Of a DNA stretch of 24,913 nt, positions 6,701-15,200 are shown piece by piece. The position numbers were made by a program, and so were the translations under genes. Position 1 is the stretch's first letter. Each line of letters opens with the position of its first letter. The notes beneath the pieces are model-generated. The model ran no database searches and had not been told where the DNA came from. It saw only the letters and a list, made by a program, of their open reading frames with translations. This DNA is from an uncultured Thermoguttaceae bacterium (GTDB lineage Bacteria; Planctomycetota; Planctomycetia; Pirellulales; Thermoguttaceae): positions 1 to 24,913 of the forward strand of contig CAKVCP010000020.1 of the NCBI GenBank assembly GCA_934725735.1, in the 5' to 3' direction.

Positions 6701-7396
6701 TCAACGGAAAACGCTCGCCTTTATGCTGTACGGAATCGCCCCCTGACGCTTGCGCCAATCAGGATCGACCGTTAAAATTCCTCCGACGGAAACCGATTTG
6801 TTCGCCTTATATTTCACCGACTGTCCGCGCTCCATCTGCACCGCGATCATATCCGCAGGATTCGTCCCAGGCGAACAGAACTGGCAATGCCCCAAAGTGC
6901 GCACAAGAGTGAAATTCTCGATCCCCGCGTGCTGTTTCGTCGGATACATAAAGCCTTCAATATAGACCTTATGGCCGTCCAACGCTTTGATTTCGTCGGG
7001 AACCTCGCCGTCCTTCGTCAGCGCCATATTGTCGAAAGGAAGAACCTGATATCCCGGAGGCGCCGAAACGTAGAACGCATAGGCGCGCCAGCAACTCGAC
7101 GTCACGGCCAACACGGCGCTCAGCACGATCGCAACCATCGTCATCGCGCCGCCAGTGATCTCCTCCGGCGCGCGCATAATCTTACGCTGCGCCAAAATTC
7201 CCAAAACGAGTCCTAAAATCGACGCGATGATAAAGGGCGTCCAGAAAAAGCCTAAAATACCGACGATAGCGGCGACTAACGCTTCGACGCCGAGGGTCGC
7301 GACCTGTTTGTAATCAACGGTCTCCTCCGCCGGCTGAGAAACGTCAATATTATGATAGACGCCCTTGAGCGAGCTGTCAAAAATATCTTTAGCCAT
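6701..7396 (-). CDS. DUF3299-like membrane protein
   Basis: 231 residues from the ATG at 7396, chosen because GAGGA lies 9 bases upstream. The frame is open to a TTG at 7447 and an ATG at 7405, but neither has a properly spaced ribosome site. After a soluble N-terminus, two close hydrophobic segments form a hairpin resembling DUF4190 (FFWTPFIIASILGLVLGIL), followed by a third membrane helix (MVAIVLSAVLAVTSSCW). The C-terminal domain (about residue 120 on) matches my memory of planctomycete DUF3299-type proteins: GHKVYIEGFMYPT, a FTLVR strand, then GHCQFCSPG with two cysteines and a DMIAVQM strand, suggesting a small beta-barrel outside the membrane. The role is not established. It lies 85 bases downstream of the FtsX-type permease on the same strand with no evident terminator between them, so an operon and a joint transport or envelope function are likely. 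Confidence 0.8.
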   Translation of the reverse strand: MAKDIFDSSLKGVYHNIDVSQPAEETVDYKQVATLGVEALVAAIVGILGFFWTPFIIASILGLVLGILAQRKIMRAPEEITGGAMTMVAIVLSAVLAVTSSCWRAYAFYVSAPPGYQVLPFDNMALTKDGEVPDEIKALDGHKVYIEGFMYPTKQHAGIENFTLVRTLGHCQFCSPGTNPADMIAVQMERGQSVKYKANKSVSVGGILTVDPDWRKRQGAIPYSIKASVFR

Positions 7397-7481
7397 ATGC
7401 GTCATTCCTCGAAAAGCCAAAGGATTAATAATTGACGCGCCGCGCAAGGCGACGCGTTAAAGAACGAGGGAACGCGCCGCG

Positions 7482-8948
7482 TCAAGACTGAAGCGATTGC
7501 GCGACGTCGGTGCGATACGCGACCACGGCGGGCAAATAGCCGACGATCGAAGCAAGACCCGCTAAGCCGGGAATCAGAATCAATTCCGCAAGCTGGAAGT
7601 CCCAAGGACGAATCATCACGTTCGCATAGGACATAATCAAAGGAGCGAGCGCGCCGATCGCCAAGTGTCCGATAAGAGCGCCTAACGCGCCGCCGCCGAG
7701 GGACAAGAGGATCGATTCGAGAAGGATGATCGACATAACCGTCGAACGACGAGCGCCTAACGCGCGCATAATCGCGATTTCCTGGCGGCGTTCGTTCATC
7801 GAGTTATAAATACTAACCATCATCCCTACGCCCGCGACGATGACGACTTGGATCGCAAAGATAATCAAGACGCTCTGAATATTGCCGATGACGTCCTGGA
7901 AGAACGCGGCTATTTCCTGCACCGGCGCGACGGCTTGCGCTTCTAACAGCTCGCCGTCGATCTTCGCGGGAAGCGCCGTCACGGCGGTATCGATAACCTG
8001 GACGCGGTCGGGAGTGACAATCTGACTTTCCGAGATTTCAACGCCGGGCATGACGGTCGCGGCGTCAATCTCTTCCTTCGTCGCGGCGGCGGCGACTTCT
8101 TGATCCTTCGTAATGAGAAGAATCGCCGTCAAACGTCGAGGCTGCGGTTCATGCGCGTGGCCGTGTTCATCTTCGCCTTCGTGGTCATGATCCGCTTCAG
8201 CCGCTTCATGTTCCACGTCGATCTCTTCCAAACCGAGTTCGGCGCGTTTCTTCGACAGCTCTTCTTCGCGCAACGAGTAGTCGACCGTTTCCGAAGAGGC
8301 GCTGTGTTCGTGTTCCTTGTAGAAACCTTCAAGATTCACGAAGACCGCGCGGTCGTTCGGACTCCCCGTGTGATCGAGAATACCGACGATCTTAAAGGGT
8401 TCGTGAAGATCGTCGTCGCGACGACCGCTATTGTGACCAAAACGAATCTCGTCCCCAATTTGTAGCTTATTCTTCTTCGCGACGGCGTATCCGATAACGG
8501 CGCTGTAATAATCGACGTTCTTGAAGAATTCTCCCTTTTGGAGGGTGTACGGCTTGCCGTCGGACTTCGTGACGGAACGGAAATACTCGGGGGTCGTCGC
8601 CACGACGGGGGAGCCCTGATAATTGTCGCCGCGCGCGATCGGAATCGCCGTCTTAACTTCGGCGGAATATCGCGACGAGCGCATGAGTTCATAATATTCG
8701 TAAGGAATGAGTCCAACCGGATCCTGATTATAGAAAACGGCACTCAAAACCAGCTGCAACTTGCTCCCCTTAGCGCCGACGATGAGATCGTACCCTTGAG
8801 CGCCCTGCTGAAACGATTTTCCAACGACTCCGTTGATGACCAAAACCGTCACGACCAGCGCGACGCCAAGCGCCATCGACAGCGCGGTGAGGGTCGAAGC
8901 CAACGATCGGTGCTGGATACTTTTCCAAGCTATTTTCCAAAGACTCAT
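7482..8948 (-). CDS. FtsX/MacB-type ABC transporter permease with His-rich insert
   Basis: 488 residues from an ATG at 8948, with AAGG about 8 bases upstream. The architecture is MacB/LolC-like: N-terminal helix (about 20-42), a large extracytoplasmic domain, then three helices (about 356-380, 405-430, 455-478). The signature MNERRQEIAIMRALGARRS (384-402) is the FtsX coupling segment that contacts the ATPase. The PCD-type periplasmic domain carries an acidic and His-rich insert (247-266, eight His alternating with Asp/Glu), which could bind zinc or another divalent metal; this is inference. The family uses ATP-driven conformational change to move lipoproteins, peptides or signals across the envelope rather than classical import. 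No ATP-binding subunit is encoded next to it: gyrA lies upstream and the DUF3299-like gene downstream. The ATPase must come from elsewhere. Confidence 0.9.
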   Translation of the reverse strand: MSLWKIAWKSIQHRSLASTLTALSMALGVALVVTVLVINGVVGKSFQQGAQGYDLIVGAKGSKLQLVLSAVFYNQDPVGLIPYEYYELMRSSRYSAEVKTAIPIARGDNYQGSPVVATTPEYFRSVTKSDGKPYTLQKGEFFKNVDYYSAVIGYAVAKKNKLQIGDEIRFGHNSGRRDDDLHEPFKIVGILDHTGSPNDRAVFVNLEGFYKEHEHSASSETVDYSLREEELSKKRAELGLEEIDVEHEAAEADHDHEGEDEHGHAHEPQPRRLTAILLITKDQEVAAAATKEEIDAATVMPGVEISESQIVTPDRVQVIDTAVTALPAKIDGELLEAQAVAPVQEIAAFFQDVIGNIQSVLIIFAIQVVIVAGVGMMVSIYNSMNERRQEIAIMRALGARRSTVMSIILLESILLSLGGGALGALIGHLAIGALAPLIMSYANVMIRPWDFQLAELILIPGLAGLASIVGYLPAVVAYRTDVAQSLQS

Positions 8949-9045
8949 ATCAACGCCCTTGCGGCGACCTTTTCACGGGTCGCTCGTCCTAAATAATGAC
9001 AAGCGTTCGCGCCCGAAGACGCGACTCAATATAATATATCAAGGC

Positions 9046-9080
9046 GCGTTCAAACGTCCGCGACGCAAACGTTTAAACGC
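9046..9080. terminator. Terminator-like hairpin after gyrA
   Basis: A 12-bp stem with one G-T pair (9046-9057 with 9069-9080) and an 11-base loop begins 8 bases after the gyrA stop at 9089. The minus side has no T-tract (GCCTTGAT follows), so termination is uncertain. An AT-rich TATATTATATT element just beyond (9037-9027) might include the -10 of the permease gene, but I found no matching -35. Confidence 0.45.
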
Positions 9081-9088
9081 TTTAAAAA

Positions 9089-11998
9089 TCATTCTTCCGA
9101 AGAATCGGAATTTGCGTTTTCCGCGTCGTCCGATTCCAAATCCGACTCGTCTTTCGACGAAGGATCGATCTCGTCGCGCGGAATACGATTCACGGCGACG
9201 ATGAGGTCGTCTTCCTTCAGTTTCATGAGGCGCACGCCTTGCGTATTGCGCGCGGTCACGCGAATCTCGTCGACAGAGAAACGCTGAATCATTCCCGACG
9301 CGGTGATCGTCATGATTTCGTCCCCGGCGTCAACGCGCAAAACGTCGACCACGGAGCCGTTTCGCTTTGACGTCTTCATATCGAGAACGCCCTTGCCGCC
9401 GCGACGCTTCGTCGGATACGGCTTGTTGGTAGGCGCTTCGTCGACGTTCGTCGCGTCCTCGAGAGTCGTCGCGTCGTCGTCCGTTTCGTCGTCGGCGTCC
9501 GAAGCGCCAAGAGGCGCGTTAGGACCGATCGGGGTGCGTTTTCCAAACCCGTGTTCCGAGACGGAAAGAAGATACGCATTCTCTTCGGCGATCGCCATTC
9601 CCACGACGACGTCGTCGGACGCGAGTCTCACGCCGCGCACGCCGGACGACGTTCGCCCCATCGCGCGTACGTTCCCTTGCGGGAAGCGAATCGTGCGTCC
9701 AGACGCGGTCGACAAGAAGATTTCGTCTCCGTCGCGACACACGTCGACCGCGACAAGCGCGTCTTTCGGCGTGAGACGTTCTCCCGTCTCCTTCGCCAGC
9801 GCTTCCGCCTGCGCGTTTTCTTCCGGCGTCGCATCGGGATCGATCTCTCCGCGCAATTTTATCGCAAAAACGCCCTTCTTACGAGGTTTGCCAAAGGTCT
9901 TCAACGTCGTTTTCTTGATGAGACCGTCGCGCGTCGCCATGACCAGATACGCGTTCTCCTGATCGAAGTCGCGAATCGCGAGGCAGCTTGCGATCTTTTC
10001 GTCCGAATCTAAACTCAGCAAATTAACAAGGTTGCGTCCCTTGCCGTCGCGCGCGGATAGCGGAATTCCGTAAACCTTCTGCCAGTAAACGCGTCCCTTG
10101 TTTGTGAAGAACATCAAATAATTATGAGTGCTCGACACAAAGAGATGGCGAACCGGATCTTCGTCGACAATCTTCGCGCCTTTGACGCCCTTGCCGCCGC
10201 GACGCTGCGCTTTGTATTCGTCCAAAGGCGTTCGCTTAATGTAGCCGTTGGAGGTGATCGAAACGACCATCGTCTCTTCTTCGATAAGGTCTTCGTCCTC
10301 AACGTCGACGATTTCGTCGTGCTGGATTTCTGTGCGTCTTTTATCGGCAAACTTTTTCTTGACCTCTTCGAGATCGTTGCGAACAATCGCCAAGATATTC
10401 GCTTCGTCGGAGAGGATCCTGCGGTATTCGGCGATTTCCGAGAGGAGAGAGTTGTATTCGTCGGCGAGTTTCTGTTGTTCGAGATTGACCAGTTGTCCGA
10501 GCGTCATGCGCAAAATCGCGTCCGCTTGAACAGGCGTCAACGTATATCCTTCTTTCACGCCGCGCGCCTTCGTGAAGGCCTCGAAACCGTCGTTCCCCAA
10601 GCAACGCTCCAGGAGCGCGGCGGGACATTGGATCTCCATCAAGCGACGTTTGGCGGTCGGCTGATCCGGAGAGGTGCGGATCGTGCGAATGACTTCGTCG
10701 ATATTGGCGTGCGCGATCAAGAGACCTTCAACCAAGTGTTGCCGACGAATCGCCTTATTGAGCAAGAAATTCGTACGTCTGCGAATCACCGTTCGACGAT
10801 GACGCAAGAATTCGACGATCAGCTCTTTGAAATTCATCACGCGCGGACGACCGTCGACGAGCGCGAGAAGGATGATCGAGAAGGAATCTTGTAGAGGCGT
10901 GTACTGATAGAGCTGGTTGAGAACGACGTTCGGATCGGCGTCTTTTTTGAGTTCCAGAACGAGGCGCACCGGCTCTTTCAAGTCGGATTCGTTGCGAATC
11001 GTCGCGACGCCGTTAATTCGGCCTTCGTTAATCGTCTCGGCGATCTTTTCTTCAATGCGGTCGCGCGCCTGTTGATAAGGAATTTCGGAAATGATAATCC
11101 GATTGCGTTTTCCCTTAGCGCCGTATTCGATATGAGTGCGCGCGCGAACGACGATATTTCCGCGTCCCGTCATGTACCCGCGTCGAATTCCCTTTGAGCC
11201 GCAGATTATACCGCCGGTGGGGAAGTCGGGACCGGGACAGAGCTTTAGAAGTTCGGGGATCGTGACGTCAGGATTGTCAATTACCGCGATCGCCGCGTCG
11301 CAGACTTCCCCAAGATTGTGCGGCGGAATACTCGTCGCCATACCGACGGCGATACCGTTGGCCCCGTTGACGAGCAAGTTCGGAACCTTGGAAGGAAGAA
11401 CTTGCGGTTCCATGCGCGTTTCGTCGTACGTCGGCGTAAAGTCGACGACGTCGGAATTCAAATCTTCCAACATCGCGGTGGCGACACCGGAAAGACGCGC
11501 TTCCGTATAACGCATCGCCGCAGGGGGCAAACCGGCGATCGATCCGAAGTTTCCTTGTTTGTCGACAAGGACGTGGCGCATATTCCAATCTTGCGCCATG
11601 CGGACCAAGGTCGGGTAGATAATCGCTTCGCCGTGCGGATGGTAATTACCGGACGCGTCGCCGGAAATCTTAGCGCATTTGACGCGTTGAGAGTGCGGAC
11701 CGAGCCCTAAGTCGTTCATGGCGACGAGAATACGTCGCTGAGACGGCTTGAGACCGTCGCGCGCGTCGGGAATAGCGCGGCTGACAATGACGCTCATCGA
11801 GTACGTCAGATAGCTCTCTTTGAGTTCGTCTTGGATCGGCAACTTCACCAACTTCGAACCGTCCGGTAGAATCAACTGCCCGTTCGCGTTATGTATTGGA
11901 CGAAGCGGATAGGCGTCGGATGGGCGCTCCCCTTCCCCGTTGTCAAAATTATTCGCGTTCAGATCGTCGCGATTCTCGAAATTCTCATCGTCTGCCAT
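9089..11998 (-). CDS. gyrA: DNA gyrase subunit A
   Basis: 969 residues from an ATG at 11998 with a weak purine-rich ribosome site. GyrA cuts and rejoins DNA in the A2B2 gyrase that introduces negative supercoils. The N-terminal winged-helix domain carries the catalytic Tyr164 (AAMRYTEARLS) and the quinolone region at 120-136. The coiled tower follows (about 400-560), then the C-terminal beta-pinwheel, which contains the GyrA box QRRGGKG (598-604). The box marks this as gyrase rather than topoisomerase IV. A second related motif, KRRGGKG, sits at 864-870. It is longer than the usual 820-900 residues because of an acidic/Asn-rich N-terminal extension (about 40 residues), an acidic insert between pinwheel blades (832-858) and an acidic tail (about 942-969). 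At positions equivalent to E. coli Ser83 and Asp87 it has Ala125 and Pro129. No gyrB is adjacent. Its own promoter lies at 12073-12100. Confidence 0.98.
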   Translation of the reverse strand: MADDENFENRDDLNANNFDNGEGERPSDAYPLRPIHNANGQLILPDGSKLVKLPIQDELKESYLTYSMSVIVSRAIPDARDGLKPSQRRILVAMNDLGLGPHSQRVKCAKISGDASGNYHPHGEAIIYPTLVRMAQDWNMRHVLVDKQGNFGSIAGLPPAAMRYTEARLSGVATAMLEDLNSDVVDFTPTYDETRMEPQVLPSKVPNLLVNGANGIAVGMATSIPPHNLGEVCDAAIAVIDNPDVTIPELLKLCPGPDFPTGGIICGSKGIRRGYMTGRGNIVVRARTHIEYGAKGKRNRIIISEIPYQQARDRIEEKIAETINEGRINGVATIRNESDLKEPVRLVLELKKDADPNVVLNQLYQYTPLQDSFSIILLALVDGRPRVMNFKELIVEFLRHRRTVIRRRTNFLLNKAIRRQHLVEGLLIAHANIDEVIRTIRTSPDQPTAKRRLMEIQCPAALLERCLGNDGFEAFTKARGVKEGYTLTPVQADAILRMTLGQLVNLEQQKLADEYNSLLSEIAEYRRILSDEANILAIVRNDLEEVKKKFADKRRTEIQHDEIVDVEDEDLIEEETMVVSITSNGYIKRTPLDEYKAQRRGGKGVKGAKIVDEDPVRHLFVSSTHNYLMFFTNKGRVYWQKVYGIPLSARDGKGRNLVNLLSLDSDEKIASCLAIRDFDQENAYLVMATRDGLIKKTTLKTFGKPRKKGVFAIKLRGEIDPDATPEENAQAEALAKETGERLTPKDALVAVDVCRDGDEIFLSTASGRTIRFPQGNVRAMGRTSSGVRGVRLASDDVVVGMAIAEENAYLLSVSEHGFGKRTPIGPNAPLGASDADDETDDDATTLEDATNVDEAPTNKPYPTKRRGGKGVLDMKTSKRNGSVVDVLRVDAGDEIMTITASGMIQRFSVDEIRVTARNTQGVRLMKLKEDDLIVAVNRIPRDEIDPSSKDESDLESDDAENANSDSSEE

Positions 11999-12072
11999 TG
12001 CGTAATCTTTCTCTTTCGGAACGGCGAAATCGCCGCAAACGCGCTCTACGCGTCAAAAATACATCCTCTTTT

Positions 12073-12100
12073 ATTATATCTCAAAAGAATTAAAGAACAA
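12073..12100 (-). promoter_or_regulatory. Sigma70-like promoter for gyrA
   Basis: Minus strand: TTGTTC (12100-12095), a 16-base spacer, then a perfect TATAAT (12078-12073). The predicted start near 12066 gives a leader of about 68 bases to the gyrA ATG. Confidence 0.6.
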
Positions 12101-12180
12101 CCGGAGCGGCAGGGCCGTAAAGGGCTCTAAACGCGCGAAATTCGTCACTTTTTCACTTTTCCCTCCCCTGGTCGAAAGAC

Positions 12181-12218
12181 AAAAAAAGCGACGTCGATCG
12201 TCGAGATCGCGTCGCTTT
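12181..12218 (-). terminator. Rho-independent terminator after secA
   Basis: A 14-bp stem with one bulged base (12205-12218 with 12185-12199) ends in seven consecutive T on the minus strand (12187-12181). It lies 22 bases after the secA stop and separates secA from gyrA. Confidence 0.9.
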
Positions 12219-12240
12219 AAAAATTCATCGTGAAAAACGC

Positions 12241-15200
12241 TCATTCGCGTCCGCAGCAATGCTTGTACTTCTTGCCGCTGCCGCATGGGCACGGGTCGTT
12301 GCGACCAACGCGAGGCGACTTATTTCGGATCGTTTCGACCTTTTTTTCCTTACTCGCTTCAATCGCTTCTTCTTGCTGACGCATCGTCTTCTGAACCTCG
12401 GGAGAAACCGCCGCCTGCTGAGGATGCTGCGCGGCGCCGACGCGATCCGCGTCGGACCACGTGGAGCCGATGAAGTTTTCGTCAAGTTGTTCGACGCGGT
12501 AAACGTAGTCGGTGACGCGTTCGAAAACGCCGTCCCACATCGCGTCAAAAACGCGCATACCTTCGCGCTTGTATTCGACCTTCGGGTCGACTTGCGCGTA
12601 TCCGCGGAAGCTTACGCTCGACTTCAGGTGATCCATTACTTGGAGGTGTTCTTTCCAAGACGCGTCGAGAATTCCCAAAATGAGAGAGCGTTCCACTTTG
12701 CGCATCTCGGGATTAAACTCGTTCTCGATCATCGACTCGATCCGGTTTTCGAGGAGGAGCACGTCCCATTGAGACAGCTCTTCCACCGTCAGATTCTGCC
12801 TCAACTCGGCGTTAAGCCAGTCGCACAAGTCGGCAAGCGCGGGGGCGTCGCGACGAATCTTGCGCACGTCGTTCGACGTGATGCGGTCGTTTCGCGCGAT
12901 CTTCTCGTCGCGTTTGGCGCGAATGAGGTCAATGTTGACGTTTTCTTCGTTGAAGAGATTGGCGAGCTTCTGGCGCATCGTTTCATAATACGGAAGCGCC
13001 TGTTGCGAAGACTGACGACTCACGTCGTAAAGTAATTGTTCAATCTCGTGACGCTGCTTATTGCGCAACTCTTCAACGTCGAGCTGGACGCCGAAACGTC
13101 GGGACGCCCAATCGGCGACGCCGTCGCGGTCGTAACGTCGACCGTTCTGATCGCGAATGGTAAAGTGCGCCAATCCCACCAAGACGGGGAATCTCGCTTC
13201 GCGCTCGGCATAGCCTTCGAGGGTCTTTTGACGCGCCAGCTCCATGAACGCCGACGGTTCGAGTTTGACCGCTTCGTCAGGATTGATCGTCACGCCAAAT
13301 TTGTCGCGCAGCCATCGGCAAGCGGTGCGAACGCCATAGTCGCCTGCAAGGAGCGGAGAACCAGCGGAGAGATCGGTGTTATCGCAGAACTTTCCGGCGC
13401 GTTCGATGAGGAATTCGGCGACGTTTTCGCGTCCAAGCTTACGCAACTCCGAGTCGCTCAAGGCGCATCGCCAGCGCGCGTTAGCGGCCTTCGTCAACGC
13501 TTGCCAGTTCCATTCCGACTCGGGAGCGTCGTCGGGAAGATTCTCTTCGACAAGGTCAAGAGCGATCGTTTCCGACATGCGACGCGCATGATCGAGCGCG
13601 TATTCTATCGCTTCGCCGGAATTCATACCGACGAACTGCTTGGCGTCGAATTCGACGTTCAACTGTCGCGCGGCGTAAACGGCGTACGCTTCCGCGCCGT
13701 AATTTGGCGCAAGGAACCCGTCAAGACGCTTCTTCAACTGCGCGTCGATCATCTGAAGAACGAAATCTTTCGTATTGCCGCCGTCGAGGATACGCTGTCG
13801 ATAAGAATACACGCGCTTGCGCTGCATATCCATGACTTCGTCGTATTCCAGAAGGTTTTTACGAATATCGAAGTTGAATTCTTCACGCTTCTTTTGCGCG
13901 CCTTCGATACGACGCGTCACCATCGGGCTTTCAATCGCCTGCCCGTTTTCCATTCCCAAACGCGTGAGAAGATTCTTCACCCAATCCCCCGCGAAGATGC
14001 GAACCAGATCGTCTTCCAATGAGAGATAGAATCGCGCTTCGCCCGGATCCCCTTGACGACCGCAACGTCCGATCAACTGCAAGTCGATACGCCGCGCTTC
14101 GTGACGTTCGGTGCCGATGATATGAAGGCCGCCGAGAGAACGAACGAGTTCTCCCTCTTCCTTCATATGTTCGCGACTCTCGATTTCCTCGACGCATTTG
14201 CGCCATTCGTCTTGAGGAACGTCCAAACGCGTGGGATATTTTGTCTGGAAAATCGACCACGCCAACGTCTCGGGATTACCCCCTAAGATAATATCCGTAC
14301 CGCGTCCCGCCATATTCGTGGCGATCGTGACGGCGTTAAGGCGCCCCGCTTGCGCGACGATTTCCGACTCGCGACCAACGTTCTCGGGCTTCGCGTTCAA
14401 GACTTGGTGACGAATTCCGCGTCGATTGAGCATCTGAGAAATCAACTCGCTCTTCTGGATCGAGACCGTTCCGACGAGGATCGGACGGCCCTTGCGACGA
14501 ATCTTCACGATCTTGTCGCGCGGAACTTTCACCGCGTCGCGCGCGCCCTTCTCCGTGAATTCGACATAATCGTCCGCCTCTTTGCCAAGAAGACCGTACG
14601 CTTCGTTCCCGTCGCTAAACTCTAAGCAGTCCCACTTATGGACGCGTTCGATTTCGTCGACGACGGCGTTGTATTTCTCTTTTTCGGTGCAGTAGATAAG
14701 GTCGGGCTTCGTAATACGCTGCACGGGCCTATTAGGCGGAATGGCGAGGACGTCGAGCTTGTAGATCTTCCAGAATTCGCTCGCTTCCGTCATCGCGGTA
14801 CCGGTCATGCCGCCGATCTTATCGTAGAGTTTGAAGAAGTTTTGAAGGGTGATCGTCGCTAACGTGCGATTCTCTTGCTTGACCTCGACGCGTTCTTTCG
14901 CTTCAACGGCTTGGTGCAAACCGTCGCTCCAGGTGCGTCCTTCCATCAAACGACCGGTAAAATCGTCGACGATGACGATCTCGCCGTTTTTGATAACGTA
15001 ATTGACGTCCTTCTTATAGAGGTGGTGCGCTTTGAGCGCGTTGTCGATGAGGTGAGGCCAATGCATATTTCCGACGGTATAGAAGCTTTCGACGCCGGCG
15101 AGACGTTCCGCGCGGCGCACCCCTTCGTCGGTAAGATTCGTCGTATGGTCTTTTTCGTCGACGGTGAAGTCGACGTCTTTAACCAGCTGCTCGGCGATCG

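Noticed and set aside
7397..7447. TTG at 7447 or ATG at 7405 as start of the DUF3299-like gene
   Set aside because: Neither has a properly spaced ribosome site, whereas GAGGA is well placed for the ATG at 7396.
7432..7485. Inverted repeat TTGACGCG/CGCGTCAA between the permease and DUF3299-like genes as a terminator
   Set aside because: The arms are only 8 bp with a loop of 38 bases, one arm overlaps the stop codon, and no T-tract follows.
12259..14022. Plus-strand open frames opposite secA (12259-13035 and 13036-14022)
   Set aside because: Antisense shadows of secA in codon register; secA itself has unmistakable motifs throughout.
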